Below are positions 9,717 to 17,137 of a stretch of 44,277 nt of DNA, piece by piece; position 1 is the stretch's first letter, and each line of letters opens with the position of its first letter. Origin of the DNA: Streptomyces hilarionis (lineage in GTDB: Bacteria; Actinomycetota; Actinomycetes; Streptomycetales; Streptomycetaceae); assembly GCF_024539675.1 (NCBI RefSeq), contig NZ_JAHHIT010000084.1, positions 1-44,277 on the forward strand. The letters are read 5' to 3'. The position numbers were made by a program, and so were the translations under genes. The notes under the pieces were generated by a model. That model was not told where the DNA came from. It was given only the letters and a program-made list of their open reading frames with translations, and searched no databases.

Positions 9717-11210
9717 GTGAGTGACACCCCATTCGGATTCGGCCTTCCGCCGGAGGAGCCGGAAGACGGCGACGAGGGCAAGAAGAAGGACTCGCAGAGC
9801 GGCGGTGGTCAGGGACCGGCCAACCCGTTCGGCTTCGGCGGGCTGCCCGGCGCAGGAGGCTTCGGCGCTCCGGGCGGTCCCGGCGCGGACAACCCCCTCG
9901 CCGCCATGTTCGGCTCGCTGAACCCCAACGACCTGGGCGCCGCGTTCCAGCAGCTCGGCCAGATGCTCTCGTACGAGGGCGGCCCGGTGAACTGGGACAT
10001 GGCCAAGCAGATCGCCCGCCAGACGGTCTCCCAGGGGACGTCCGACGGCGTGAAGGACGCGAGCGTCGGCCCCTCCGAGCGCACCGCCGTGCAGGAGGCC
10101 GTCCGCCTGGCCGACCTGTGGCTGGACGACGCGACCTCCCTGCCCTCGGGCGCCGGTTCCGCGGTGGCGTGGTCGCGCGCGGAGTGGGTCGAGGCCACCC
10201 TGCCCGCGTGGAAGGAGCTCGTGGACCCGGTCGCCGAACGCGTCGGCGCCGCCATGGGCGACGTCCTGCCGGAGGAGATGCAGGCCATGGCCGGCCCGCT
10301 GATCGGCATGATGCGCTCGATGGGCGGAGCGATGTTCGGCTCGCAGATCGGGCAGGCCGTCGGCGTCCTCGCGGGCGAGGTCGTCGGCTCGACCGACATC
10401 GGCCTTCCGCTCGGCCCGGCCGGGCGCGCGGCGCTGCTTCCGGTGAACATCGCGGCCTTCGGCAAGGACCTGGGCGTGCCGCAGGACGAGGTGCGGCTGT
10501 ACCTGGCCCTGCGCGAGGCCGCCCACCAGCGCCTGTTCGCGCACGTGCCGTGGCTGCGCTCGCACCTGTTCGGCGCGGTCGAGGGCTACGCGCGCGGGAT
10601 CAAGGTCGACACCGCGAAGCTGGAGGACGTCGTCGGCCAGTTCGACCCGCAGAACCCCGAGCAGCTCCAGGACGCATTGCAGCAGGGCATGTTCCAGCCG
10701 GAGGACACCCCCGAGCAGAAGGCCGCGCTGGCCCGCCTGGAGACCGCTCTGGCGCTCGTCGAGGGCTGGGTGGACGCGGTGGTGCACGCGGCCGCCAAGC
10801 CGCGGCTGTCGTCCGCCGACGCGCTGCGCGAGACGCTGCGCCGGCGTCGCGCCACCGGCGGTCCCGCCGAGCAGACGTTCGCCACCCTGATCGGCCTGGA
10901 GCTGCGCCCGCGCCGGCTGCGCGACGCGTCCCGCCTGTGGGCCTCGCTGACCGACGCGCGCGGGGTCGACGGCCGGGACGCCCTGTGGGCGCACCCGGAC
11001 ATGCTGCCCACGGCCTCCGACCTGGACGACCCCGACGGCTTCGTGCACCGCGAGCACATGGACTTCTCCGAGCTGGACAAGATGCTCGGCGAGGCCGCGA
11101 GCGGCGGCGGTCTCGGCGAGAAGCCGAACCTGAAGAAGGACGACGGCCCGAAGGACGACGGGCCCGAGAGCGACGGCGGGAACGGCTCCGGGGGCGACGG
11201 CGCCGCGTGA
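9717..11210 (+). CDS. DUF2342 zincin-like protein (putative zinc-dependent metalloprotease/hydrolase)
   Basis: A 497-residue protein of the DUF2342 family (Rv3195 type), annotated elsewhere as zinc-dependent metalloprotease or hydrolase without firm biochemistry. The N-terminal ~70 residues are Gly/Pro/Asp-rich and probably disordered. A Met/Gly-rich helical segment follows (about 190-225), then the family block REAAHQRLFAHVPWLR near residues 264-280. A Lys/Asp/Gly-rich tail ends the protein. A textbook HExxH is not present in this block; the two histidines and the Glu are the candidate metal ligands. The GTG at 9717 has GAGGA five bases upstream. The stop codon overlaps the Nudix start (GTGA), so the two are translationally coupled. 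Confidence 0.85.
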   Translation: MSDTPFGFGLPPEEPEDGDEGKKKDSQSGGGQGPANPFGFGGLPGAGGFGAPGGPGADNPLAAMFGSLNPNDLGAAFQQLGQMLSYEGGPVNWDMAKQIARQTVSQGTSDGVKDASVGPSERTAVQEAVRLADLWLDDATSLPSGAGSAVAWSRAEWVEATLPAWKELVDPVAERVGAAMGDVLPEEMQAMAGPLIGMMRSMGGAMFGSQIGQAVGVLAGEVVGSTDIGLPLGPAGRAALLPVNIAAFGKDLGVPQDEVRLYLALREAAHQRLFAHVPWLRSHLFGAVEGYARGIKVDTAKLEDVVGQFDPQNPEQLQDALQQGMFQPEDTPEQKAALARLETALALVEGWVDAVVHAAAKPRLSSADALRETLRRRRATGGPAEQTFATLIGLELRPRRLRDASRLWASLTDARGVDGRDALWAHPDMLPTASDLDDPDGFVHREHMDFSELDKMLGEAASGGGLGEKPNLKKDDGPKDDGPESDGGNGSGGDGAA

Positions 11211-11722
11211 GCCTGTACGACGACGCGGTCCTCGTCCTGAAGGGGTACGAGGGCCAGGAAGAGCTGCGCCGGTCCTACCTGGATCACCTCCAGGCGCATC
11301 CGGACGGCATGTGGAAGGCCTGCCGGGAGGGTCACGTCACGGCGAGCGCGCTGGTGATCGACCCGGAGCAGGGGCGGGTGCTGCTGACGCTGCACAAGAA
11401 GATGCGGATGTGGCTCCAGATGGGCGGCCACTGCGAGCCGGTCGACGAGTCGCTGGCGGCCGCGGCCCTGCGGGAGGCGACCGAGGAGTCGGGCGTCGCG
11501 GGACTGACCCTGCTGCCCGGCGGCCCGGTCCGGCTCGACCGGCATGCGACGCCGTGCGCCTGGCACTACGACGTCCAGTACGCGGCGACGGCCCCCGCCG
11601 GGGCCGTGGAGGCCATCAGCGACGAGTCCCTGGACCTGCGCTGGTTCCCGTACGCGCAGGTGGCGGAGGTCGCCGACGAGTCGGTCGTCCGGCTGGTGGA
11701 GGCGACCCGCGCGCGGCTGTGA
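11207..11722 (+). CDS. Nudix hydrolase
   Basis: A 171-residue Nudix-fold hydrolase, cleaving nucleoside diphosphates linked to another moiety; the substrate cannot be told from sequence. The Nudix helix is visible as E-SLAAAAL-REATEESGV, with the usual first Gly of the box shifted (GGHCEP precedes it), a variant common in this actinobacterial subgroup. The GTG start overlaps the upstream stop as GTGA, giving tight coupling to the DUF2342 gene. A strong terminator follows. Confidence 0.88.
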   Translation: MSLYDDAVLVLKGYEGQEELRRSYLDHLQAHPDGMWKACREGHVTASALVIDPEQGRVLLTLHKKMRMWLQMGGHCEPVDESLAAAALREATEESGVAGLTLLPGGPVRLDRHATPCAWHYDVQYAATAPAGAVEAISDESLDLRWFPYAQVAEVADESVVRLVEATRARL

Positions 11723-11732
11723 GCCGGAACGG

Positions 11733-11766
11733 GTAAGGGGCGACCTTCCAGGCGGTCGCCCCTTAC
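11733..11766. terminator. Bidirectional terminator between convergent genes
   Basis: A 13-bp perfect stem (11733-11745 and 11754-11766) with an 8-base loop sits 10 bp after the Nudix stop and 30 bp from the AIM24 stop. Three tandem copies of CGTCGTGC follow directly (11766-11789). Confidence 0.85.
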
Positions 11767-11796
11767 GTCGTGCCGTCGTGCCGTCGTGCCGGGCGA

Positions 11797-12552
11797 TCAG
11801 CTCCAGACGTTGCCCTGGTTCTGCCCCCGCGCCCCTTGCTGGCCCATGCCGTACTGGGCGGCCAGTCCGGAGCCGATGGCCGCGTTCTGCGGCGGCAGCA
11901 GCTCGCTGGGCTGCACCAGCGCGTAGCCGGAGCCCATGAAGCTGAGCTCCCAGCCCTCACCGGTGCTGCCGCGCCGGCGCCACACGCCGGAGGAGTGGGT
12001 CTGCGCCTGCATCTGCACCCGCAGCCCGGTGGACCAGGCGACGATGGCGTCGGCGTCGCAGTTGACGTACTTGTCCGGGGTGACCTGCATCATCAGCGGC
12101 GCGCCCGAGGTCATCAGGGCGACCTTGCCGCGGCCGGTGATGTTGAGCTGGTACTTCCCGGAGCCGGAGATGCCGTAGAGGCTGTCGACGGCGATGACCT
12201 CGTGGTGCAGCGAGGAGTCCATGGCGAGGACGTAGCTGCTGTCCACGGTCAGGCCGTCCTGCTCCACGTCCATCACGTGGATGTGCTGGGCGAGGTTGGC
12301 GAGGTAGACCGTGCCCTGCCCGTGGCAGCGCATCAGGTCGAGCCCCTCGCCGGTGTACGCACGCGCGCGTCCCTGCTGGTTGCTCTGGTACTCGGCGTCG
12401 AACTCCATCAGCCCCTGGTAGGCGACCATCGTGCCCTTGCGGGCGAGGATGTCGTCGTGGCCTCCCAGCGTGACCCGGAGCATCTGCTTGTTCTGCAGAC
12501 TCCAGCGTTCCTGGGTCTGCGAGTCGTTGTGCGCGAAAAGTGGGCTCTGCAT
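11797..12552 (-). CDS. AIM24 family protein (third of three)
   Basis: A 251-residue protein of the AIM24 family, a beta-rich fold named after a yeast mitochondrial protein; bacterial function is unknown. Family features are repeated Gly-rich strands such as LMRCHGQGTVYLANLAQ and an internal Ala-Met-Asp/Ala-Phe-Asp segment preceding a His-Glu block. The C-terminus is Gln/Gly/Asn-rich and ends in NVWS. The ATG at 12552 has GGGAG about 11 bases upstream. It is last in a three-gene run on the minus strand, 18 bp behind the second AIM24 gene, and is closed by the bidirectional hairpin. Confidence 0.85.
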   Translation of the reverse strand: MQSPLFAHNDSQTQERWSLQNKQMLRVTLGGHDDILARKGTMVAYQGLMEFDAEYQSNQQGRARAYTGEGLDLMRCHGQGTVYLANLAQHIHVMDVEQDGLTVDSSYVLAMDSSLHHEVIAVDSLYGISGSGKYQLNITGRGKVALMTSGAPLMMQVTPDKYVNCDADAIVAWSTGLRVQMQAQTHSSGVWRRRGSTGEGWELSFMGSGYALVQPSELLPPQNAAIGSGLAAQYGMGQQGARGQNQGNVWS

Positions 12553-12570
12553 GACGTTTCTGGCTCCCCC

Positions 12571-13251
12571 TCAGCCCCGGACCCGGAGGCGGTCGGTGCT
12601 GTCCTCGCTGGGCTGGACGACGACGATGCCCTGGCCCGAGAAGGCCATCTGGTAGGCCTCGCCGCTGCCCCGGCCGATGAGCGACTGCGCCTTGAAGCTG
12701 CGCTTGCCCTTCACCTTCAGGTTCGGGGACCAGGCGACGAGCGCGTCGGGGTCGACGTACGTCTCGTCCTCGCCGCCGCCGCAGTCGACCACGATCGGCT
12801 TGCCGCGGGAGGTCAGCGCGACCCATCCCTGGCCGCTGATCTTGGTGTTCCACAGGCCCTGGCCCGCGAACTTCGCGAGCCCCTTGACGCGCTCGACGCC
12901 CCAGGTGAGGTGTGCGTCGAAGGCGAGCAGGTTGGTGGCGTTGACGGAGATGCCGTCGCCGTTGAGGTTGATCACGACGACGTTCGCGCCGTAGTCGGCG
13001 AGGTAGAGCAGTCCGTCGCCGGTGCACTTCATCAGGGGCGCGCCCTCGCCGGTCATCCAGTCGCGCGCGATCTGGCGCACGGCCGGCGGGTTGGGCTCGT
13101 ACTGGACGAAGCCTTCGTAGGCGACCATCGAGCCCACGCGCGCGAAGAGGTCGTTGCCGGTCTGCATGGCGACCTTCAGCATGTGGTTGCCGTGGTTCTC
13201 CATGCGGGCGGTGACGGGTGCGGGGGCGTAGCCCGCGAGCGGCTGGTTCAT
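12571..13251 (-). CDS. AIM24 family protein (second of three)
   Basis: A 226-residue AIM24 paralog. It shares with its neighbours the pattern LFARVGSMVAYEGF near residues 35-48, LMKCTGDGLLYLADYG, and a late GQGIVVVQPSE block that also ends the other two copies. No membrane segment or catalytic motif is seen. The ATG at 13251 has GAGGGAG six to seven bases upstream. It starts 11 bp after the TerD-AIM24 stop, so the three genes almost certainly form one operon and may assemble together. Its role is unknown. Confidence 0.85.
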   Translation of the reverse strand: MNQPLAGYAPAPVTARMENHGNHMLKVAMQTGNDLFARVGSMVAYEGFVQYEPNPPAVRQIARDWMTGEGAPLMKCTGDGLLYLADYGANVVVINLNGDGISVNATNLLAFDAHLTWGVERVKGLAKFAGQGLWNTKISGQGWVALTSRGKPIVVDCGGGEDETYVDPDALVAWSPNLKVKGKRSFKAQSLIGRGSGEAYQMAFSGQGIVVVQPSEDSTDRLRVRG

Positions 13252-13262
13252 GACGGGCTCCC

Positions 13263-14942
13263 TCAGACCTCGTACGGCTGGACGACGATGAAGTTGCCGG
13301 GAGCACCCCGGAACTGGAGGTTGACGCTCTCTCCGGTGTCGCCCGGGTAGGCGTTGCGGCGCATCCTCACCTGGCTGGAGACGACCACCTGGGCGGCGGC
13401 CGACCAGGCGACCACGGCGTTGCAGTCCGCGAACGTGGTGGGCGTGACCGGCAGGACGACGGGCGTGCCGTGCGTCTTGACGACGATCGTGCCGGTGCCC
13501 TGGAACTGCATGGTGAACAGCGCGCCGCCGGGGATGCCGTGCCCCTCGATGCGACGGACCTCGTACTGGAGGCTCTCGTCGAAGGCGAGGACGTTCTCGG
13601 CGGAGACGCAGATCGCGTCGCCCTGGAGTTCGATGGGGTGCACGTGGGTGGAGTTCTCGGCGAGGAAGACCTGCCCCTGGCCGGTGCAGCGCATGAGCTG
13701 CATCTCCTGGCCGGTGGCGTTGCCGACGATCCGGCCGGCGAACCCGGCGCCCTTGTAGCTGAAGTCGACCTTGCCCTGGTAGAGGACCATGCTGCCCTGG
13801 CGGGCGAGCACCGGCTGGCCGCCCATGCCGAGGTCGACGCGGATCAGCTTCTTGTTCTGCTGCGTCCAGCGCTGCCCGGTGGGCGTCTCCTTGAACTGCT
13901 GGAGAGCGGCGGCCACACCGGCGCCGCCCTGCGGGGCGCCCTGCGGCACACCGTAGGCCTGCTGGCCCGGGACCTGCCCGAACGGCGGCTGCTGACCGTA
14001 GCCGGGCGGCGGGGTGGGCTGCCCGTAGCCGGCCGGGGCCGGCGGAGCCTGGTGCTGCTGGCCGTAGCCGGGCGGCATGGGCGCGGTCGGCGCGGGCCCC
14101 TGACCGTAGGGCTGCTGCGGCGGCTGGCCGTAGGGCGCCGGGGCGGGAGCCGGGGGCGGGAGATGGCCGCCGCCGGGCGGTGCGAGGGGCGCGACGATGG
14201 TCGGCGCGGCGTGCACCGAGGGCGCGGGCGCCGGGGCGTGCGGCGCGGGCGCGCCGGGCGGGGGTGCGAAGCCCTGCGCGGCGGGCTGCGCCTGGTGCGG
14301 GGCGGGCTGCTGCGGGGCGGGGGCCGGTACCGAGGGGGCGCCGAAGGCGGGGGGCGCGAAGCCGGGAGAGGCGCCGCCGGCCTGGGGCTGAGCGGGCGCG
14401 GGGGGCGCCTCCTCCTCCGCGACCTCGCCGCCGAAGTTCTTCAGCAGCGCGTCCAGACCGCCGTCGAAGCCCTGACCGACGGCCGCGAACCGCCAGACGT
14501 CCTTCAGGTAGAAGTCGCCCAGCATCACGGCCCGCTCGGTGGTGAACTCCGCGCCGCTGAACGCGTAGCGGGCCACTTCCTCACCGCCCGCGACGATGCG
14601 CAGGTGGCCGGGACCGATCTGCGACATCTGGCCGGCGCCGTCGAGGGTCGCCGTGAAGGAGAGCTTCTGGATCTGCGGCGGGATCCGGTCGAGGGTGACG
14701 CGGAAGGACTCCGTGTCCCCGGCCTGGGCGCCCAGGAGCTGGATGGACTCCTCGGGAGACTTCGGCTGGTTGAAGAAGACGAAGTACCGGTCGTCCGAGA
14801 GCCGCTCGTCGGCGTCGAGGCCGAAGCAGCTGATGTCGAAGGTCAGGCCGGGTGCGGTGATCTGCACGCCTACGTACAGATCGGTGCCCGCGGTGAGGTC
14901 ACTGATCTTGGCCTTGTGGCCGCGCTGGAATTCCCTGGGCAT
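13263..14942 (-). CDS. TerD domain fused to AIM24 domain
   Basis: A 559-residue two-domain protein. Residues 1-190 are a TerD domain (tellurite/stress-response fold that binds calcium in characterised members). The conserved start MPREFQRGHK, the acidic segment FGLDADERLSDDRYFVFFNQ (typical Ca-site region) and GDFYLKDVWRFAAVGQGFDGG are visible. Residues ~195-355 are a Pro/Gln/Ala/Gly/Tyr-rich linker with repeated Gly-Tyr-Gly-Gln. Residues ~360-559 are an AIM24 domain. The ATG at 14942 is the family start; a GGGGGA site lies 12 bases upstream, rather far. It heads the three-gene AIM24 operon. The fusion implies that TerD and AIM24 functions act together, but no activity is established. Confidence 0.9.
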   Translation of the reverse strand: MPREFQRGHKAKISDLTAGTDLYVGVQITAPGLTFDISCFGLDADERLSDDRYFVFFNQPKSPEESIQLLGAQAGDTESFRVTLDRIPPQIQKLSFTATLDGAGQMSQIGPGHLRIVAGGEEVARYAFSGAEFTTERAVMLGDFYLKDVWRFAAVGQGFDGGLDALLKNFGGEVAEEEAPPAPAQPQAGGASPGFAPPAFGAPSVPAPAPQQPAPHQAQPAAQGFAPPPGAPAPHAPAPAPSVHAAPTIVAPLAPPGGGHLPPPAPAPAPYGQPPQQPYGQGPAPTAPMPPGYGQQHQAPPAPAGYGQPTPPPGYGQQPPFGQVPGQQAYGVPQGAPQGGAGVAAALQQFKETPTGQRWTQQNKKLIRVDLGMGGQPVLARQGSMVLYQGKVDFSYKGAGFAGRIVGNATGQEMQLMRCTGQGQVFLAENSTHVHPIELQGDAICVSAENVLAFDESLQYEVRRIEGHGIPGGALFTMQFQGTGTIVVKTHGTPVVLPVTPTTFADCNAVVAWSAAAQVVVSSQVRMRRNAYPGDTGESVNLQFRGAPGNFIVVQPYEV

Positions 14943-15086
14943 GCGTAACGACCGTCCCCCATCCCGATTGCGAGTGCGTCGCGTCAGGCTAACGGCAAAG
15001 TCGGACAACGCACGATGTCGGTACAGACCCGGTACACAACCGCCGTCCCCCGGGGCCGGACGGGCTCACTGCGCGCGCGGAGCAGG

Positions 15087-15683
15087 TCACTCCCCGCGTG
15101 CGCCCGGCGCGTGGGGCAGCCGCTCGGCCGCGACGACGCCCTCCAGATAGCCGCGTGCGCGCTCGGTGCGCGGGTACGCCTCCAGCAGCCGCCAGAAGTC
15201 CGGACCGTGGCCGGGCACCAGCAGATGCGCGAGCTCGTGGGCGAGGACGTAGTCGATGACGTACTCGGGCATGCCCTTGAGACGGTGCGACAGCCGGATG
15301 CTGCCCTCGGCCGGGGTGCACGATCCCCACCGCGTGTTCTGGTTGGTCACCCAGCGGACCGAGGCGGGCCGGGCCCGGCCCCCGAAGCACTGGTCCGACA
15401 GCCGCTGCGCGCGCTCGGCCAGCTCGGCGTCGCCCGGCACCCGACGGCTCTCCTGGGCGGCGAGCTTGTCGAGCATGACGCCGACCCAGCGTTGCTCCTC
15501 GGCCTCGGACATCCGGGCGGGGATGAGCACGATGGTGCGGTCGCCCTCGCGGTACGCGGAGACCGTCCGACGTCGACGGGCGCTCCTGCGGACCTCGATG
15601 GCGCTCGCCCGTGAGCCGCTCGGCGGCTGGCTCGTCGTACGGCGCTGGGGTGTTCCGGCGCGGTGCAGTGGGTCGGCGGACAC
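15087..15683 (-). CDS. YgjP/SprT-like M48-type zinc metallopeptidase
   Basis: A 198-residue protein with the zinc motif HELAH at residues 149-153 (His149, Glu150, His153) and a nearby His159 in PGHGPDFW. This is the DUF45/YgjP arrangement. The upstream block RWGSCTPAEGSIRLSHRL is also typical of the family. The N-terminal ~35 residues are Arg/Ser-rich, probably disordered or nucleic-acid-contacting. A cytoplasmic protease role is likely but the substrate is unknown. The GTG at 15683 is preceded by a weak GGGG. It is divergent from the E1-like gene; the 239-bp region between holds a DnaA box. Confidence 0.85.
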   Translation of the reverse strand: MSADPLHRAGTPQRRTTSQPPSGSRASAIEVRRSARRRRTVSAYREGDRTIVLIPARMSEAEEQRWVGVMLDKLAAQESRRVPGDAELAERAQRLSDQCFGGRARPASVRWVTNQNTRWGSCTPAEGSIRLSHRLKGMPEYVIDYVLAHELAHLLVPGHGPDFWRLLEAYPRTERARGYLEGVVAAERLPHAPGARGE

Positions 15684-15798
15684 GCCCCGACGTTACCCGC
15701 TGCACACGGCGGAAGTCCCGACCCCGGGGCCGTTCGGTTGCGATCTCTCCTGCCGCTTTTGCCTCGTACGACGCATTTGTACGACGAATGCCTCTGCC

Positions 15799-15807
15799 TG
15801 TGGACAA
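15799..15807 (-). promoter_or_regulatory. DnaA box (TTGTCCACA on minus strand)
   Basis: An exact match to the Streptomyces DnaA-box consensus, in the divergent region between the metallopeptidase and E1-like genes, 115 bp before the latter's ATG. Just upstream, the 8-mer GTACGACG occurs twice with 13-bp spacing (15766, 15779). A single box is not an origin. Confidence 0.5.
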
Positions 15808-15922
15808 CTTTCGGCGGGCTCCGGCGGGCCCGGGCATGCTGGCACTCGTCGGCGGAGCGAGGACACCCCACGCCCCGCTCCGCCGACGTGACGGGGAGTT
15901 TCCAGGCATACGGGGGCCTTCA

Positions 15923-17137
15923 ATGCATCCGATCATGAAGCCCGCGCTGCGGCGCGGCTGGCGTGACCTCAACACGGTGCAGTTCGGGATGACGCCGGCG
16001 CACGCACTGACACTCGGCCCGGTGGACACGGCCACCGGGAGTTTCCTCGACCTGCTGGACGGCACGCGCGGGCCGGCGCTGCTGCGCGAGGAGGGTCGCC
16101 GCATGGATCTGCCCGACGGCCATGTCGACCGGCTGGTCGAGCGGCTGGCCCGGGCCGGACTGGTCGACGACGCACGCGGCGGCGGACCGGACGCCGAGGC
16201 GCTGAGGGAGAAGAAGGAGGTCATGGACCGGTTGCGCCCCGATCTCGCCGCGCTCTCCCTCCTCACCCCCGAGCCGGGCGAGGCGATGGCGCACCTGGCC
16301 GCCCGGCGCGGGCTGCGGGTCCAGGTGCGGGGCGCGGGGCGGGTCGGCGCGGTGCTGGCCGCCCTGCTGGCGGGGGCCGGCGTCGGCGAGGTGGACGTGC
16401 GCGACGGCGGCCGGGTGGAGCCGGGCGACGTCGCTCCGGGCGGCCTGCCGGCGGAGGCGATCGGCGAGCGCCGGGACAAGTCCGCCCGCCGCGCCGTACG
16501 CCGGGCCGCACCCGACCGCCCGCCGCGCAGGCTCCCGGGGTCCCCTTCCGGTCCGGACACTCCGGGCTTCGGCCTGGTGATCCTCGCCCCGAGGGACGAC
16601 GTGTCGGTGCACGCGCCCCCGCCCTCGGCGGCGGAGCCCCTGATCGCCTCGGGCACCCCTCACCTCTATGCGGGCGTGGTGGAGGGCACGGGCGTCGTCG
16701 GCCCCCTCGTGCTGCCGGGCGAGACGGGGTGCGCGGGCTGTCTGGAGCAGGAGCGCGTCGACCGGGATCCGGCGTGGCCACGGCTGGTCGCCCAGTGGCG
16801 TTCCGGCACGAGGCGGGCGACACCCGCCTGTGACCTGGCCCTGGCCACGGCGGTCGCCGGGCTGGCGGCCGCCCACGCCCTCGCCTTCCTCGACGGCCGG
16901 GCGCCGGCCGTCGAGGCCGCCCGCTGGGAGGTGAGCGCCCCCGCCCTGCGGTGGCGCTCTCGACCGGTACGGCCCCATTCGGCGTGTCCGTGCGGGGCGG
17001 CCCGCAAAGGTGAGCGGGAACACCCCTCCGAGGACCGGGGATCGCACGCGACAATGGAGAGGCATCGGCATCCGACGGAGCATCGCCGTACGGCGGACGC
17101 GACGCGGCTGTCTGGGACTTGGAGGGCGCATGTCTGA
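15923..17137 (+). CDS. E1/ThiF-like protein (TOMM-type precursor-binding family)
   Basis: A 404-residue protein related to ThiF/E1-like domains seen in YcaO-type (TOMM) systems. The N-terminal ~90 residues look like a winged-helix leader-recognition module. A dinucleotide-like loop RGAGRVGAVLAALLAGAGVG follows near 130-150, then a long variable linker. Zinc-type cysteines are C-x2-C in CAGCLEQER (about residue 270) and C-x-C in CPCG near the C-terminus. No YcaO or precursor peptide gene is adjacent, and the catalytic Arg/Asp pattern of active E1 enzymes is incomplete, so adenylation is doubtful. The ATG at 15923 has GGGGG six bases upstream. Its last 8 bases overlap the ABC1 kinase start, giving a coupled pair. 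Confidence 0.75.
   Translation: MHPIMKPALRRGWRDLNTVQFGMTPAHALTLGPVDTATGSFLDLLDGTRGPALLREEGRRMDLPDGHVDRLVERLARAGLVDDARGGGPDAEALREKKEVMDRLRPDLAALSLLTPEPGEAMAHLAARRGLRVQVRGAGRVGAVLAALLAGAGVGEVDVRDGGRVEPGDVAPGGLPAEAIGERRDKSARRAVRRAAPDRPPRRLPGSPSGPDTPGFGLVILAPRDDVSVHAPPPSAAEPLIASGTPHLYAGVVEGTGVVGPLVLPGETGCAGCLEQERVDRDPAWPRLVAQWRSGTRRATPACDLALATAVAGLAAAHALAFLDGRAPAVEAARWEVSAPALRWRSRPVRPHSACPCGAARKGEREHPSEDRGSHATMERHRHPTEHRRTADATRLSGTWRAHV

Noticed and set aside
8415..11057. 880-codon minus frame as a fused protein
   Set aside because: The N-terminal 511 codons are antisense of the DUF2342 gene. A GTG with GGAGA at 9524 gives the normal epimerase-like length.
13263..14942. Tellurite resistance island
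   Set aside because: Only a TerD domain is seen; no terB, terC, terZ or phosphoribosyltransferase genes are present.
15923..17137. Thiazole/oxazole natural product cluster
   Set aside because: Only an E1-like gene is present; no YcaO, dehydrogenase, precursor peptide or exporter adjoins it.
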